Positions 17,127 to 24,985 of a DNA stretch of 64,000 nt are shown here, piece by piece. The notes below the pieces were generated by a model. That model did no database searches, was not told the DNA's origin, and saw only the letters and a list, made by a program, of their open reading frames with translations. This DNA is from Flagellimonas sp. HMM57 (GTDB lineage Bacteria; Bacteroidota; Bacteroidia; Flavobacteriales; Flavobacteriaceae): NCBI RefSeq assembly GCF_021390175.1, contig NZ_CP090004.1:2719001-2783000 (forward strand). Reading direction: 5' to 3'. Position numbers and translations under genes: made by a program. Position 1 is the stretch's first letter. Each line of letters starts with the position of its first letter.

Positions 17127-17966
17127 CTAAGCCTCCAAGAAATTAACAATTTGGTCGTTCACTTCCTCTTGGTGCATGGAATGCCCCAAACCTTCCGTTG
17201 TAATCAACTTGCTTCCCTTCCAATTTTTATGTACTTTTTCTGAGGCATGATACGGTGCAATAAGGTCAAATCGATCATGGAACAATAACCCTTTTTTTGT
17301 GTTTGATAAGGCAAATTTTGAAGCGGAAAAATCAAGAATTCGAAAGCCGAACCTGTCAAAAATATAGTTGTCCAATGCTTTCATGACGCGGTCGTTGAAT
17401 CTTAATAAGCCCTGATAATGCCCCATGATTTCATGGAATTCTGAAGGAGCCCCTATGATGACCAATTTTTCGACCAAAGGATTCGGATTTTTAAATTCAT
17501 TGTACATAAGGGTCATACCACCTACGGAATGACCAATAAGATATTTAGGGTTGTATTTCTTAATCATATAGTGTACGGCTTCTTCATACAAAGGGACATA
17601 TAGAAGCTTACCAGAAGAATATCCATGGGAAGGGGCATCGAATGCTATAACATTAAAATTTGCTTTGGTCAATTTTTTGATAAGGTTCCGCCAGCGAAAC
17701 GTATTGCTTTCCCAACCATGAACAAGTAAAACGGTTTCTTTGGTTCCCGGCCAATGGTACGATTGCAATGTATGACCAGCTACTAACTCTGTTGCTTTTT
17801 TGGCGTTATCCAAGAATTCTTCTTGTTGCGGTTTAACCTTTCCTTTTCTTACGGTACAGAATAAATTGAAAGCTTTACTGGCGGTTTTCTTGGGTGCAAA
17901 AAGCGAAAGTATATTAAAATACGTGCCATAAATTCTTGGAAGTATTGCGGCTATAAGTTTTTTCAT
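17127..17966 (-). CDS. alpha/beta hydrolase
   Basis: 279-residue cytoplasmic or membrane-associated hydrolase. Visible features are the oxyanion-region motif LLVHGWESN near 90, DAPSHGYSSG near 119, the nucleophile elbow GHSVGG near 149 (Ser), and a C-terminal GLGHSMHQEEV with the probable catalytic His. The first 25 residues are hydrophobic and basic, so a membrane anchor is possible. The divergent HxlR regulator gene next to it suggests transcriptional control of this gene and the following VOC gene. Confidence 0.88.
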   Translation of the reverse strand: MKKLIAAILPRIYGTYFNILSLFAPKKTASKAFNLFCTVRKGKVKPQQEEFLDNAKKATELVAGHTLQSYHWPGTKETVLLVHGWESNTFRWRNLIKKLTKANFNVIAFDAPSHGYSSGKLLYVPLYEEAVHYMIKKYNPKYLIGHSVGGMTLMYNEFKNPNPLVEKLVIIGAPSEFHEIMGHYQGLLRFNDRVMKALDNYIFDRFGFRILDFSASKFALSNTKKGLLFHDRFDLIAPYHASEKVHKNWKGSKLITTEGLGHSMHQEEVNDQIVNFLEA

Positions 17967-17970
17967 ATTG

Positions 17971-17985
17971 GTTACTTTTTGTAAC
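17971..17985. promoter_or_regulatory. candidate HxlR operator, GTTAC-N5-GTAAC
   Basis: A perfect 5-bp-arm inverted repeat with a T5 spacer, located 5 bp before the hydrolase start and 79 bp before the HxlR gene. The TTACTTTTT word recurs at 18016-18024. HxlR/YodB-type regulators bind short dyads of this kind in divergent spacers. Inference from position and symmetry. Confidence 0.4.
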
Positions 17986-18063
17986 TTACTCTATAAAAGA
18001 GATTAAAAATACAGATTACTTTTTAAAATAATTGGGGTTACTAGAATCAAATCAGGTGTAATT

Positions 18064-18486
18064 ATGGAAACTATTGCTGACAATCAGAAAGTTAGAACTG
18101 CAAAAAAATTAGAAAAAATGTTTGGGCATATTGACTACAAACATCCGCCAGAATTATGCCCTGTGCGAGATGTAATGTCCGTAGCATCTGACCAATGGAG
18201 TACATTGATCATTCTTTGGCTGGGCTATTTTCCCGTATTGCGATTCAATAAGCTTAAAAAGTTTGTCTACGGTATATCGAATAAGGTATTAAGTCAACGT
18301 TTGAAGGTCTTGGAAGCAGATGGCTATATTTCCAGAAAAGCCTATGCCGAAGTGCCCATCAGGGTTGAATATAGCTTAACCGAATTTGGCCAGTCCTATG
18401 TGGAAAGATTATTGGAATTAACGGAATGGATGCAAGCCAATAGCCCAAAGGTTTTGGCCAACAGAGAAAAATATGGATTGCTATGA
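18064..18486 (+). CDS. HxlR-family winged-helix transcriptional regulator
   Basis: 140 residues. The family hallmark CPVRDVMSVASDQWSTLII begins near residue 36, followed by the winged helix with SNKVLSQRLKVLEADGYISR as recognition region and YSLTEFGQSY as wing. Cys36 corresponds to the cysteine that acts as a redox or electrophile sensor in several family members (for example YodB). It is divergently placed to the hydrolase/VOC pair, the usual arrangement for the regulator of a detoxification gene. Confidence 0.92.
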   Translation: METIADNQKVRTAKKLEKMFGHIDYKHPPELCPVRDVMSVASDQWSTLIILWLGYFPVLRFNKLKKFVYGISNKVLSQRLKVLEADGYISRKAYAEVPIRVEYSLTEFGQSYVERLLELTEWMQANSPKVLANREKYGLL

Positions 18487-18493
18487 TGCTAGC

Positions 18494-19042
18494 TTAATCC
18501 CATCCCAACATCATGTATTTTATTTTGGCATCATCGGGTATTTGAACCGCCTCAATAGTTGAAGTGCCGTATCGAAGATTAGCGGGCAATTCCTCCTTGT
18601 CGATGGTAAAATAAATATTGCTTCCCTTTGGGAAAACCACAATGCTTTTTAAAGTGGTCACAATTTTTTTAATAGGATACTTTTGCTGAATTTCTCCAAA
18701 AGTACTGTTCAGCCCAATACCTTTTTCAGTTTCATACCGTATATCAAAGATTCGCACATTTTCTACGGTCGGTATGCTATCCAAACTAGGTGTCAGTGTC
18801 AATAGATGTTTCCCACCTTTTTCAAATACCTTCACTTTTCTTGTTCTTGTTCCAATTTTAAGATTCAAAGTGTCTTTTACAATAGAATCTTGCACAAAAA
18901 CAGTTTCTAAATCATTTATAGGTGTCGTATTCAAAAGCATACCGACACTATTTTCTGAAATTAAGAATGTAGTATCCTTTTCTTTGCATCCAAGAAAAAA
19001 TAACAAATTCAGAACGCCAAATACCAATATTAATTTTTTCAT
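18494..19042 (-). CDS. hypothetical lipoprotein, 182 aa
   Basis: 182 residues with a lipoprotein signal and lipobox LFFLGC (Cys19). The mature part is beta-rich, with FLISENSVGMLLNTTPINDL at its start and a GEIQQKYPIKKIVTT segment in the middle; it may belong to the DUF1131-like group, but I am not sure. The start codon at 19042 lies one base after an 11-copy heptamer array, so the whole 5' leader on its strand is repeated TTAGTTG and there is no Shine-Dalgarno sequence. Expression could depend on repeat number. Function unknown. Confidence 0.8.
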   Translation of the reverse strand: MKKLILVFGVLNLLFFLGCKEKDTTFLISENSVGMLLNTTPINDLETVFVQDSIVKDTLNLKIGTRTRKVKVFEKGGKHLLTLTPSLDSIPTVENVRIFDIRYETEKGIGLNSTFGEIQQKYPIKKIVTTLKSIVVFPKGSNIYFTIDKEELPANLRYGTSTIEAVQIPDDAKIKYMMLGWD

Positions 19043-19043
19043 T

Positions 19044-19120
19044 CAACTAACAACTAACAACTAACAACTAACAACTAACAACTAACAACTAACAACTAAC
19101 AACTAACAACTAACAACTAA
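19044..19120. repeat. heptamer tandem array, unit CAACTAA x11
   Basis: Eleven perfect copies (TTAGTTG on the coding strand) that occupy the entire gap between the HerA-like ATPase gene and the lipoprotein gene. The ATPase stop codon TAG (19117-19119) lies in the array's first coding-strand unit, and the lipoprotein start is one base past the last unit. Confidence 0.97.
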
Positions 19121-20628
19121 CGTATAACTTTTTTTAAGACTCCAAGTACACCGCGAATAAAAGTAGCACTGGTCAACACCTTTACAACAGGATTCATTCG
19201 GGTGCTCTTTCTGGCAGAGGTACTTCTTCTGGATGTAGCTTTTTTTTCTTTCTCTTTTTCAGCCTCCTTCTCAGCTACTTCTATTTTTTCATTGAGAATT
19301 TCATAGGCACTTTCTCTATCAATATCCTCATTGTATTTTTTAATGAGTTTGGACTTGCCCAAAACATCTTTTAGCTCAGTATTCGTTAAAACGTCCATTC
19401 TGCTCATGGGCGCGCGTAGCATAGTGGCCGCAAGTGGAGTAGGTCTTCCCTTTTCATCCAAAGCAGAAATTAAGGCTTCACCAATTCCTAATGATGTCAA
19501 GACCTCTTTGGTGTCATAAAATTCAGAATCTGGATAATTTTCGGCAGTAAGTTTAATGGCTTTTCTATCCTTCGCCGTGAAGGCTCTAAGCGCATGCTGT
19601 ACTTTAAGCCCCAACTGTGACAATACGGCATCTGGGACATCGGTTGGGTTCTGTGTTACAAAATAGAGCCCAATACCCTTGGAACGGATTAGTTTTACGA
19701 TACTTTCAATCTGGTCCAATAATGCCTTTGAAGCTTCCTTGAAAATCAGATGGGCTTCATCTATAAAAAGAATCAGTTCTGGTCTGTCACTATCACCTTG
19801 TTCTGGGAATGTACTGTAAATTTCGGCCAAAAGACTCAACATAAAGGTTGAAAAAAGTTTGGGCTTGTCTTGAATATCGGTCAATCTAATGATGTTGATA
19901 AAACCTCTACCATTTTCATCTATACGAACCAGGTCGTCCACTTCGAATGATTTTTCACCAAAGAACAAATCTGCCCCTTGTTGCTCCAGCTCTATGATTT
20001 TCCTTAAAATAGTTCCCGTAGAGCTGGTTGAGATTCTTCCATAGGATTCCTGAAATTCTTTCTTCCCTTCGCCAGTGGCATATTGCAACACTTTTTTAAA
20101 ATCCTTTAAATCCAATAATGGAAGTTTGTTGTCATCACAGTATTTAAAGACAACCGCGACAATACCTTCTTGTGTGACCGTTAGGTCCAAAATTCTTGAA
20201 AGCAATACAGGACCAAATTCTGAGACCGTGGCACGTAAACGAACCCCATTTTGTTCTGAAAGGGATAAAATTTCTACAGGAAATGCGGTGGCATTAAAGG
20301 GAATCCCAATTTTTTCATGACGCTCATCTATTTTGGGATGGCCAGGACTTGGTTGTGCTATACCACTTAGGTCACCCTTTAGGTCCATTAACAATACTGG
20401 AATTCCCTTGTCAGATAAATTCTCGGCAATTACTTGGAGTGTCTTGGTCTTTCCCGTACCTGTTGCTCCTGCAATCAACCCATGGCGGTTAAGAGTTTTC
20501 AACGGAATCTTTACTAAGGCATTGGTAACAGTTTCACCATTAAGGATTCCTGCGCCCATAGTTATAAAATCACCTTTGGTCGTGTAGCCTTTTTCAATAT
20601 GTTCAAAGAATTTTTCTTTGCCTTCCAT
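19117..20628 (-). CDS. HerA-like / DUF853 (YjgR-type) ATPase
   Basis: 503 residues from the ATG at 20628 (the upstream in-frame start would be TTG). FtsK-HerA superfamily ATPase with Walker A GATGTGKTKT near residue 54, a Walker B stretch ILFIDEAHLIF near 282, and GLYFVTQNPTDVPDAVL near 320, which matches the DUF853 family. The C-terminal about 60 residues are a Lys/Glu coiled region (EKEAEKEKEKKATSRRS) plus a basic tail. Family members are predicted DNA-processing ATPases of unknown role. The stop codon is inside a heptamer repeat array. Confidence 0.9.
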   Translation of the reverse strand: MEGKEKFFEHIEKGYTTKGDFITMGAGILNGETVTNALVKIPLKTLNRHGLIAGATGTGKTKTLQVIAENLSDKGIPVLLMDLKGDLSGIAQPSPGHPKIDERHEKIGIPFNATAFPVEILSLSEQNGVRLRATVSEFGPVLLSRILDLTVTQEGIVAVVFKYCDDNKLPLLDLKDFKKVLQYATGEGKKEFQESYGRISTSSTGTILRKIIELEQQGADLFFGEKSFEVDDLVRIDENGRGFINIIRLTDIQDKPKLFSTFMLSLLAEIYSTFPEQGDSDRPELILFIDEAHLIFKEASKALLDQIESIVKLIRSKGIGLYFVTQNPTDVPDAVLSQLGLKVQHALRAFTAKDRKAIKLTAENYPDSEFYDTKEVLTSLGIGEALISALDEKGRPTPLAATMLRAPMSRMDVLTNTELKDVLGKSKLIKKYNEDIDRESAYEILNEKIEVAEKEAEKEKEKKATSRRSTSARKSTRMNPVVKVLTSATFIRGVLGVLKKVIR

Positions 20629-20684
20629 GGACTTCAATTTCTGATAAAAATAGGGTAATTTTAAACAAATCTAAAAACACTATT

Positions 20685-21137
20685 ATGAAACTGGTTCAAC
20701 GTTTTTTTCTTTCTGTTCTCATGCTTGGAATATTTGCTGCGTCCCATGCTCAAAAAACCACGGAGATTATTTTTCATAAATCGCACGAAGTAAAAAAGCA
20801 AAATGCTCCTTTTAGTGATGTGGTGCAAGCAGGAAACCTTTTCTTTTTGGCAGGACAAATAGGAATGGACCATTCTACCAGAACCATGGTCGAAGGTGGC
20901 ATAAAAGGTGAGACCGAACAAGTAATCAAAAATATTGAAGCTGTTTTGGCGCAGCATAATATGAAATTGGAAAATGTTGTAAAATGTACCGTTATCTTAA
21001 GTACTATGGATGATTTTGGTGCGTTTAACGAAGTATACTCCAAGTTTTTTACAAAAAAGCCAGCAAGAACCACTTTTGCAGCTAGTGGATTGGCAAGAAA
21101 TGCCAAAATTGAGATTGAGGTTGTCGCTGTCAGATAA
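20685..21137 (+). CDS. exported RidA/YjgF-family protein
   Basis: 150 residues: a signal peptide of about 22 residues ending ASHAQ, then a complete RidA fold. The family arginine is present in KPARTTFAASGL near residue 126, and the C-terminus AKIEIEVVAVR is typical. Cytoplasmic RidA deaminates reactive enamine/imine intermediates; this protein is exported, so its substrate is probably different. The gene stands alone, divergent from the HerA-like gene with a 56-bp spacer. Confidence 0.9.
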   Translation: MKLVQRFFLSVLMLGIFAASHAQKTTEIIFHKSHEVKKQNAPFSDVVQAGNLFFLAGQIGMDHSTRTMVEGGIKGETEQVIKNIEAVLAQHNMKLENVVKCTVILSTMDDFGAFNEVYSKFFTKKPARTTFAASGLARNAKIEIEVVAVR

Positions 21138-21227
21138 CCGATGATTGCAGACAGGCTGTTCTAAAATCCCCTTTTTAGGAATACTGATTCCAGAAACCTA
21201 CTAATCGGAAAATCCAACCATCCAACC

Positions 21228-21235
21228 TATCTTTG
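21228..21235 (+). promoter_or_regulatory. -7 promoter box of queE (TATCTTTG)
   Basis: TAnnTTTG match only 4 bp before the first ATG (21240). Transcription would start at or just after that codon, so the mRNA may be leaderless or translation may begin at ATG 21255 instead. Confidence 0.5.
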
Positions 21236-21239
21236 CAAA

Positions 21240-21872
21240 ATGGTTTCAGAACAGGTTATGGATTTGGTAGGGAAAGGTTTGATGCTTCCTTTAATGGAAG
21301 AGTTCTACACTATCCAAGGAGAGGGATTTCATAAAGGTACGGCTGCTTATTTTATACGTGTTGGTGGCTGTGATGTAGGTTGCCATTGGTGCGATGTAAA
21401 AGAAAGCTGGAATGCCGATACACATCCACCTACTCAAATTGGAAGTATTGTTGAGAATGCTGCTAAATATTCAGATACTATTGTTGTTACAGGTGGTGAG
21501 CCGCTTACGTGGGATATGGGGCCATTGACCTCTGGATTGAAGAACATGAGCCTAAAAACCCATATTGAAACTTCTGGGGCATATTCGCTAACAGGTATTT
21601 GGGACTGGATTTGTCTTTCACCTAAAAAGAATAAGCTCCCTGTTGATGAAGTTTATAGCGTTGCCCACGAATTGAAGGTTATAATTTTCAATAAGCACGA
21701 TTTTATATTCGCTGAGGAGCAAGCTGCAAAAGTTAATGGCAATTGCATATTGTATTTACAACCAGAGTGGAGCGTGCGTGAAAAAATGGTTCCACTAATT
21801 GTGGATTACGTTATGGAGCATCCAAAGTGGAAAGTATCCTTACAAACCCATAAATACTTGAATATTCCTTAA
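21240..21872 (+). CDS. queE: 7-carboxy-7-deazaguanine synthase (radical SAM)
   Basis: 210-residue radical SAM enzyme of queuosine and 7-deazaguanine synthesis, converting CPH4 to CDG. The cluster motif CX3CX2C is CDVGCHWC at about residues 44-51; the segment MEEFYTIQGEGFHKGTAA before it binds substrate, and VTGGEPLTWDM follows near 90. Length and order match QueE. The neighbouring genes are unrelated, so other queuosine genes must lie elsewhere. The short leader makes the exact start uncertain between 21240 and 21255. Confidence 0.95.
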   Translation: MVSEQVMDLVGKGLMLPLMEEFYTIQGEGFHKGTAAYFIRVGGCDVGCHWCDVKESWNADTHPPTQIGSIVENAAKYSDTIVVTGGEPLTWDMGPLTSGLKNMSLKTHIETSGAYSLTGIWDWICLSPKKNKLPVDEVYSVAHELKVIIFNKHDFIFAEEQAAKVNGNCILYLQPEWSVREKMVPLIVDYVMEHPKWKVSLQTHKYLNIP

Positions 21873-21880
21873 ACCTAAGA

Positions 21881-22801
21881 TTAACGTCCGCCGTTGTTTT
21901 GTAAATCCAAAATACATTCGGCATCAAGACGTGGAACTGCAGCAGACCCTCTAGCGACATTGCTTTCCAGCATTTTTAGGATTGTATTCCCATTTAAGTT
22001 ACATGCCGAACGTAATCCTGAAGTCTTTCCGGCTAAGCTTAGCATTCTTGCTGCTGAACTTCCAAATACCAATTCTGCACGCATTAAGCAACCGTCTACA
22101 TTACAATGATCATTACCAATAGGGTTGCCATTATCATCCAGGACGGGATTGCCATTCTCGTCCCTTTGAATGTCTTCATGTTCATTAATGGCTTCAGTAC
22201 CTAAGTTTACCAATCCAAATAAATGTCCAAATTCGTGATTTAACGTGGCGGTCTCAACATCGGTTAAAGATATGGTCTCCCTTCTACTTGCCAAAGTTCT
22301 TATTGTAGATTCGTAAATTATCATAGAAGTATTTCTGTATACAGCTCCTAAAGTAACCAAGCCTTCGTCCAAATCATCACCATCTGATGGGGCATCTGCA
22401 AAATAAATGTAGATGGCCAAAGTGCTACCGTCGTTATAAGCCGTTCTATTCTCTTCCTCTAAATCTGCAATTTCGTCCAAAATCAGTGTTTCCTCATTTG
22501 GAGAGGGTAATTCCCTATATGTAACTTCAATATCCGTTTTAAAAGTCCTATCGGATAGATAGCCCACAAAATTATCAATTGAGGTTTCTGTAGGGCGAAA
22601 CCCGCGAACATAGGTAATTTCAATCAATAGTTTATCAAAATTCACATTAGATAAAATATCGTTCGCAGAGGACCCTGTAGCTTGTAAGTTAGGTGTTTTG
22701 TTTACAGTTGCTGAGGGATTGGAGTCATCGTCCGAATCATTGGAACAGCTACTGACAAATGCCAAAACAATTAATAGAAGAATCAGATTTTTCTTTTTCA
22801 T
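21881..22801 (-). CDS. lipoprotein with metzincin-like zinc protease motif
   Basis: 306 residues. Lipobox VSSC (Cys about 19). Near residues 197-207 there is HEFGHLFGLVN, which is the metzincin pattern HExxHxxGxx with Asn where the third zinc ligand (His or Asp) is expected. About 45 residues later comes DHCNVDGCLM, which provides a nearby His, two Cys and a Met like a Met-turn. Between them is an Asp/Asn/Gly-rich loop. So it may be an active protease with a shifted third ligand or a degenerate one. Likely surface exposed. The gene converges on queE with an 8-bp gap. Confidence 0.8.
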   Translation of the reverse strand: MKKKNLILLLIVLAFVSSCSNDSDDDSNPSATVNKTPNLQATGSSANDILSNVNFDKLLIEITYVRGFRPTETSIDNFVGYLSDRTFKTDIEVTYRELPSPNEETLILDEIADLEEENRTAYNDGSTLAIYIYFADAPSDGDDLDEGLVTLGAVYRNTSMIIYESTIRTLASRRETISLTDVETATLNHEFGHLFGLVNLGTEAINEHEDIQRDENGNPVLDDNGNPIGNDHCNVDGCLMRAELVFGSSAARMLSLAGKTSGLRSACNLNGNTILKMLESNVARGSAAVPRLDAECILDLQNNGGR

Positions 22802-22843
22802 AGCAAAATGATATGTAATGAAAACGCCAATGGGCGAATTCTA

Positions 22844-23554
22844 TTATACAGGTAACGAAAGTCTTGCCAAATAGTCGTAATGTTTCCCTTGGCTTACAAG
22901 CTCGCAATTAAATCCATTGGTTTCACATGCATTCTTCAATGTACTAAAATCAATATAGAGCCAATTGAACGGTGGTCCTTTATGTCCTTTATATTCCAAT
23001 GTAAAACATACCTCTCCATAATACTCTCCATTGTTGGGGACCCAAAACCCACCATCTTCATCTTGGTCGAACATGTAGATGATATCGCTTGAATCCAATA
23101 GAATTTGCCCGTTTGGCAATAACAATGATTTTAAATGATTTAAAAACTCAACTAAAGCTATCAACTTTCCTGCCAAACCAATGCCGTTCATAAGTAATAA
23201 TAAAGTATCAAATTTTGATTCGTGATAGTTGAGTATGGTATTTTGTACGGTTGTTTTTACACCCCTTTCTTTGCAAACTTCTATCGCTCCTTTTGAGGTG
23301 TCCAAAGCGGTAACTTCCAATCCTTTATTTTGAAGGTGTAGTGCATGACTTCCTGCACCACAGCCTATATCCAATACTTTTCCCTTTGCCAAACGCAACG
23401 CTTTTTGCTCCAAGAGTGGCATTTCATTATAGCTGCGAAATAAGTAGGGCAGTGGGATAACATCTTCTTCATCAAGAGAAGAATAGGTTTTTATATCTTC
23501 TGAATAGTTTTTATTCTGATAATCCAGTAAAGCTGTACCAAAAATATCTTCCAT
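22844..23554 (-). CDS. class I SAM-dependent methyltransferase
   Basis: 236 residues. The SAM-binding motif I is VLDIGCGAGSHALHL near residue 60, followed by a motif with acidic residue VTALDTS near 80. Later IYMFDQDEDGGFW and a C-terminal beta segment LVSQGKHYDYLARL resemble small-molecule methyltransferases. The substrate is unknown. It is the second gene after the start of a minus-strand pair with the metalloprotease-like lipoprotein, separated by 42 bp. Confidence 0.85.
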   Translation of the reverse strand: MEDIFGTALLDYQNKNYSEDIKTYSSLDEEDVIPLPYLFRSYNEMPLLEQKALRLAKGKVLDIGCGAGSHALHLQNKGLEVTALDTSKGAIEVCKERGVKTTVQNTILNYHESKFDTLLLLMNGIGLAGKLIALVEFLNHLKSLLLPNGQILLDSSDIIYMFDQDEDGGFWVPNNGEYYGEVCFTLEYKGHKGPPFNWLYIDFSTLKNACETNGFNCELVSQGKHYDYLARLSLPV

Positions 23555-23635
23555 ACATTAAAATCGAATACTGCAAAAATGGGACTTTAATCGAAGATAA
23601 GGGTTTAAATGAAATCCATTTTTTAAGTTTGCTTC

Positions 23636-24133
23636 ATGATGAAGAAGGAACTTGAGCAATTGCCTAAAAAAGCAAAAGAAAAGCATGCAGAGAATAAAAG
23701 ATTTTTTGCGAAGCTCAGAAAACGTCCTCCAAAAGATTTGGATTATGTTATGCAGGACCTTCATGATGCAGAATTTCAACGCACGGATTGCCTCACTTGT
23801 GCCAATTGCTGTAAGACAACAGGGCCTCTTTTCACCAATGCCGATGTTGAGCGAATAGCTAAGTACTTTAGAAAGAAACCTTCACAGTTCATTGATGAAT
23901 ACCTTCGGGTCGATGAAGACAACGACTATGTACTAAAAGAAGTTCCTTGTACATTCTTGGGAGATGATAATTACTGTTCCATTTATTCGGTGCGTCCTAA
24001 AGCATGCCGTGAGTTTCCCCATACAGACCGAAAAAAGTTTCAACAGATTACTAACCTTACTTTAAAGAACGTTGCTATTTGCCCCGCCGCCTTTAATATT
24101 GTCGAAGAAATGAAGCGCAAAATCAAGTTTTGA
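23636..24133 (+). CDS. YkgJ-family cysteine cluster protein
   Basis: 165 residues. The Cys cluster is CLTCANCC near residue 47-55 and CTFLGDDNYCSIYSVRPKAC near 103-122, the arrangement of the YkgJ (zinc or iron-sulfur binding) family. Function unknown in the family. A sterol-desaturase-like gene follows 21 bp later in the same direction. Confidence 0.88.
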   Translation: MMKKELEQLPKKAKEKHAENKRFFAKLRKRPPKDLDYVMQDLHDAEFQRTDCLTCANCCKTTGPLFTNADVERIAKYFRKKPSQFIDEYLRVDEDNDYVLKEVPCTFLGDDNYCSIYSVRPKACREFPHTDRKKFQQITNLTLKNVAICPAAFNIVEEMKRKIKF

Positions 24134-24154
24134 CGATTTCTTATATTTGAAGGT

Positions 24155-24985
24155 ATGGAGCAGATAATCACCTATTTCGAAAATATACCCGCATTGCACC
24201 GAAGCCTAATTCTAATCGGTGGAATTACCTTTTTTTGGATTTTGGAGGGAATCGTACCGCTCTTTAACGTGAACTATAAAAAGTGGCGTCATTCCGTTCC
24301 TAATTTTTTCTTTACGCTTACAACAATAATTGTCAATTTTCCTTTGGCGTTTTTACTATTGAAAACAGCGGATTGGTCAGTGGAAAATCAGTTTGGAATC
24401 ATTAATTGGCTTCCGGAAATGCCGTTATGGTTATACGTTTTGTTGGGTGTCATGCTATTGGATTTGATAGGCGCCTATACTGCACATTTGGTGGAACACA
24501 AGGTAAAACCCCTTTGGATGGTGCATTTGGTACATCATTCCGACCATAATGTAGATACCACAACAGCCAATAGACACCATCCTTTAGAAAGTTTGATTCG
24601 GTATACATTTACCTTAATAGGCGTTTTCATTGTTGGAGCGCCAATAGGTATCATCATGCTCTACCAAAGTCTGTCTGTGGTGCTATCGCAATTTAACCAT
24701 GCCAATATACGCTTGCCAAAAAAGGTTGATGATGCTATAAGTTGGATTATTATAAGTCCGGATATGCATAAGGTGCACCATCATTACCAACTTCCCTATA
24801 CCGATTCCAATTACGGAAACATCTTTTCGATTTGGGACAGGCTTTTTGGGACATACATGAAAATGGATGTGGATAAAATAGTCTATGGAGTTGATACTTT
24901 TCCTGATGAGAAAGAGAACAGTAGCATTATTGGTTTGTTAAAGCAGCCTTTTCATAAATACCGCAAGCCGACCACAAGTGATTAG
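24155..24985 (+). CDS. sterol desaturase / fatty acid hydroxylase superfamily membrane protein
   Basis: 276 residues, about four helices. The di-iron histidine boxes are visible: HLVEH near 109, HLVHHSDHN near 123-131, and HKVHHHY near 207-213, together with a NRHHPLE motif near 139. Such enzymes hydroxylate or desaturate lipids at the membrane; the substrate here is not known. The stop overlaps the stop of the convergent NamZ gene by 4 bp. Confidence 0.9.
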   Translation: MEQIITYFENIPALHRSLILIGGITFFWILEGIVPLFNVNYKKWRHSVPNFFFTLTTIIVNFPLAFLLLKTADWSVENQFGIINWLPEMPLWLYVLLGVMLLDLIGAYTAHLVEHKVKPLWMVHLVHHSDHNVDTTTANRHHPLESLIRYTFTLIGVFIVGAPIGIIMLYQSLSVVLSQFNHANIRLPKKVDDAISWIIISPDMHKVHHHYQLPYTDSNYGNIFSIWDRLFGTYMKMDVDKIVYGVDTFPDEKENSSIIGLLKQPFHKYRKPTTSD

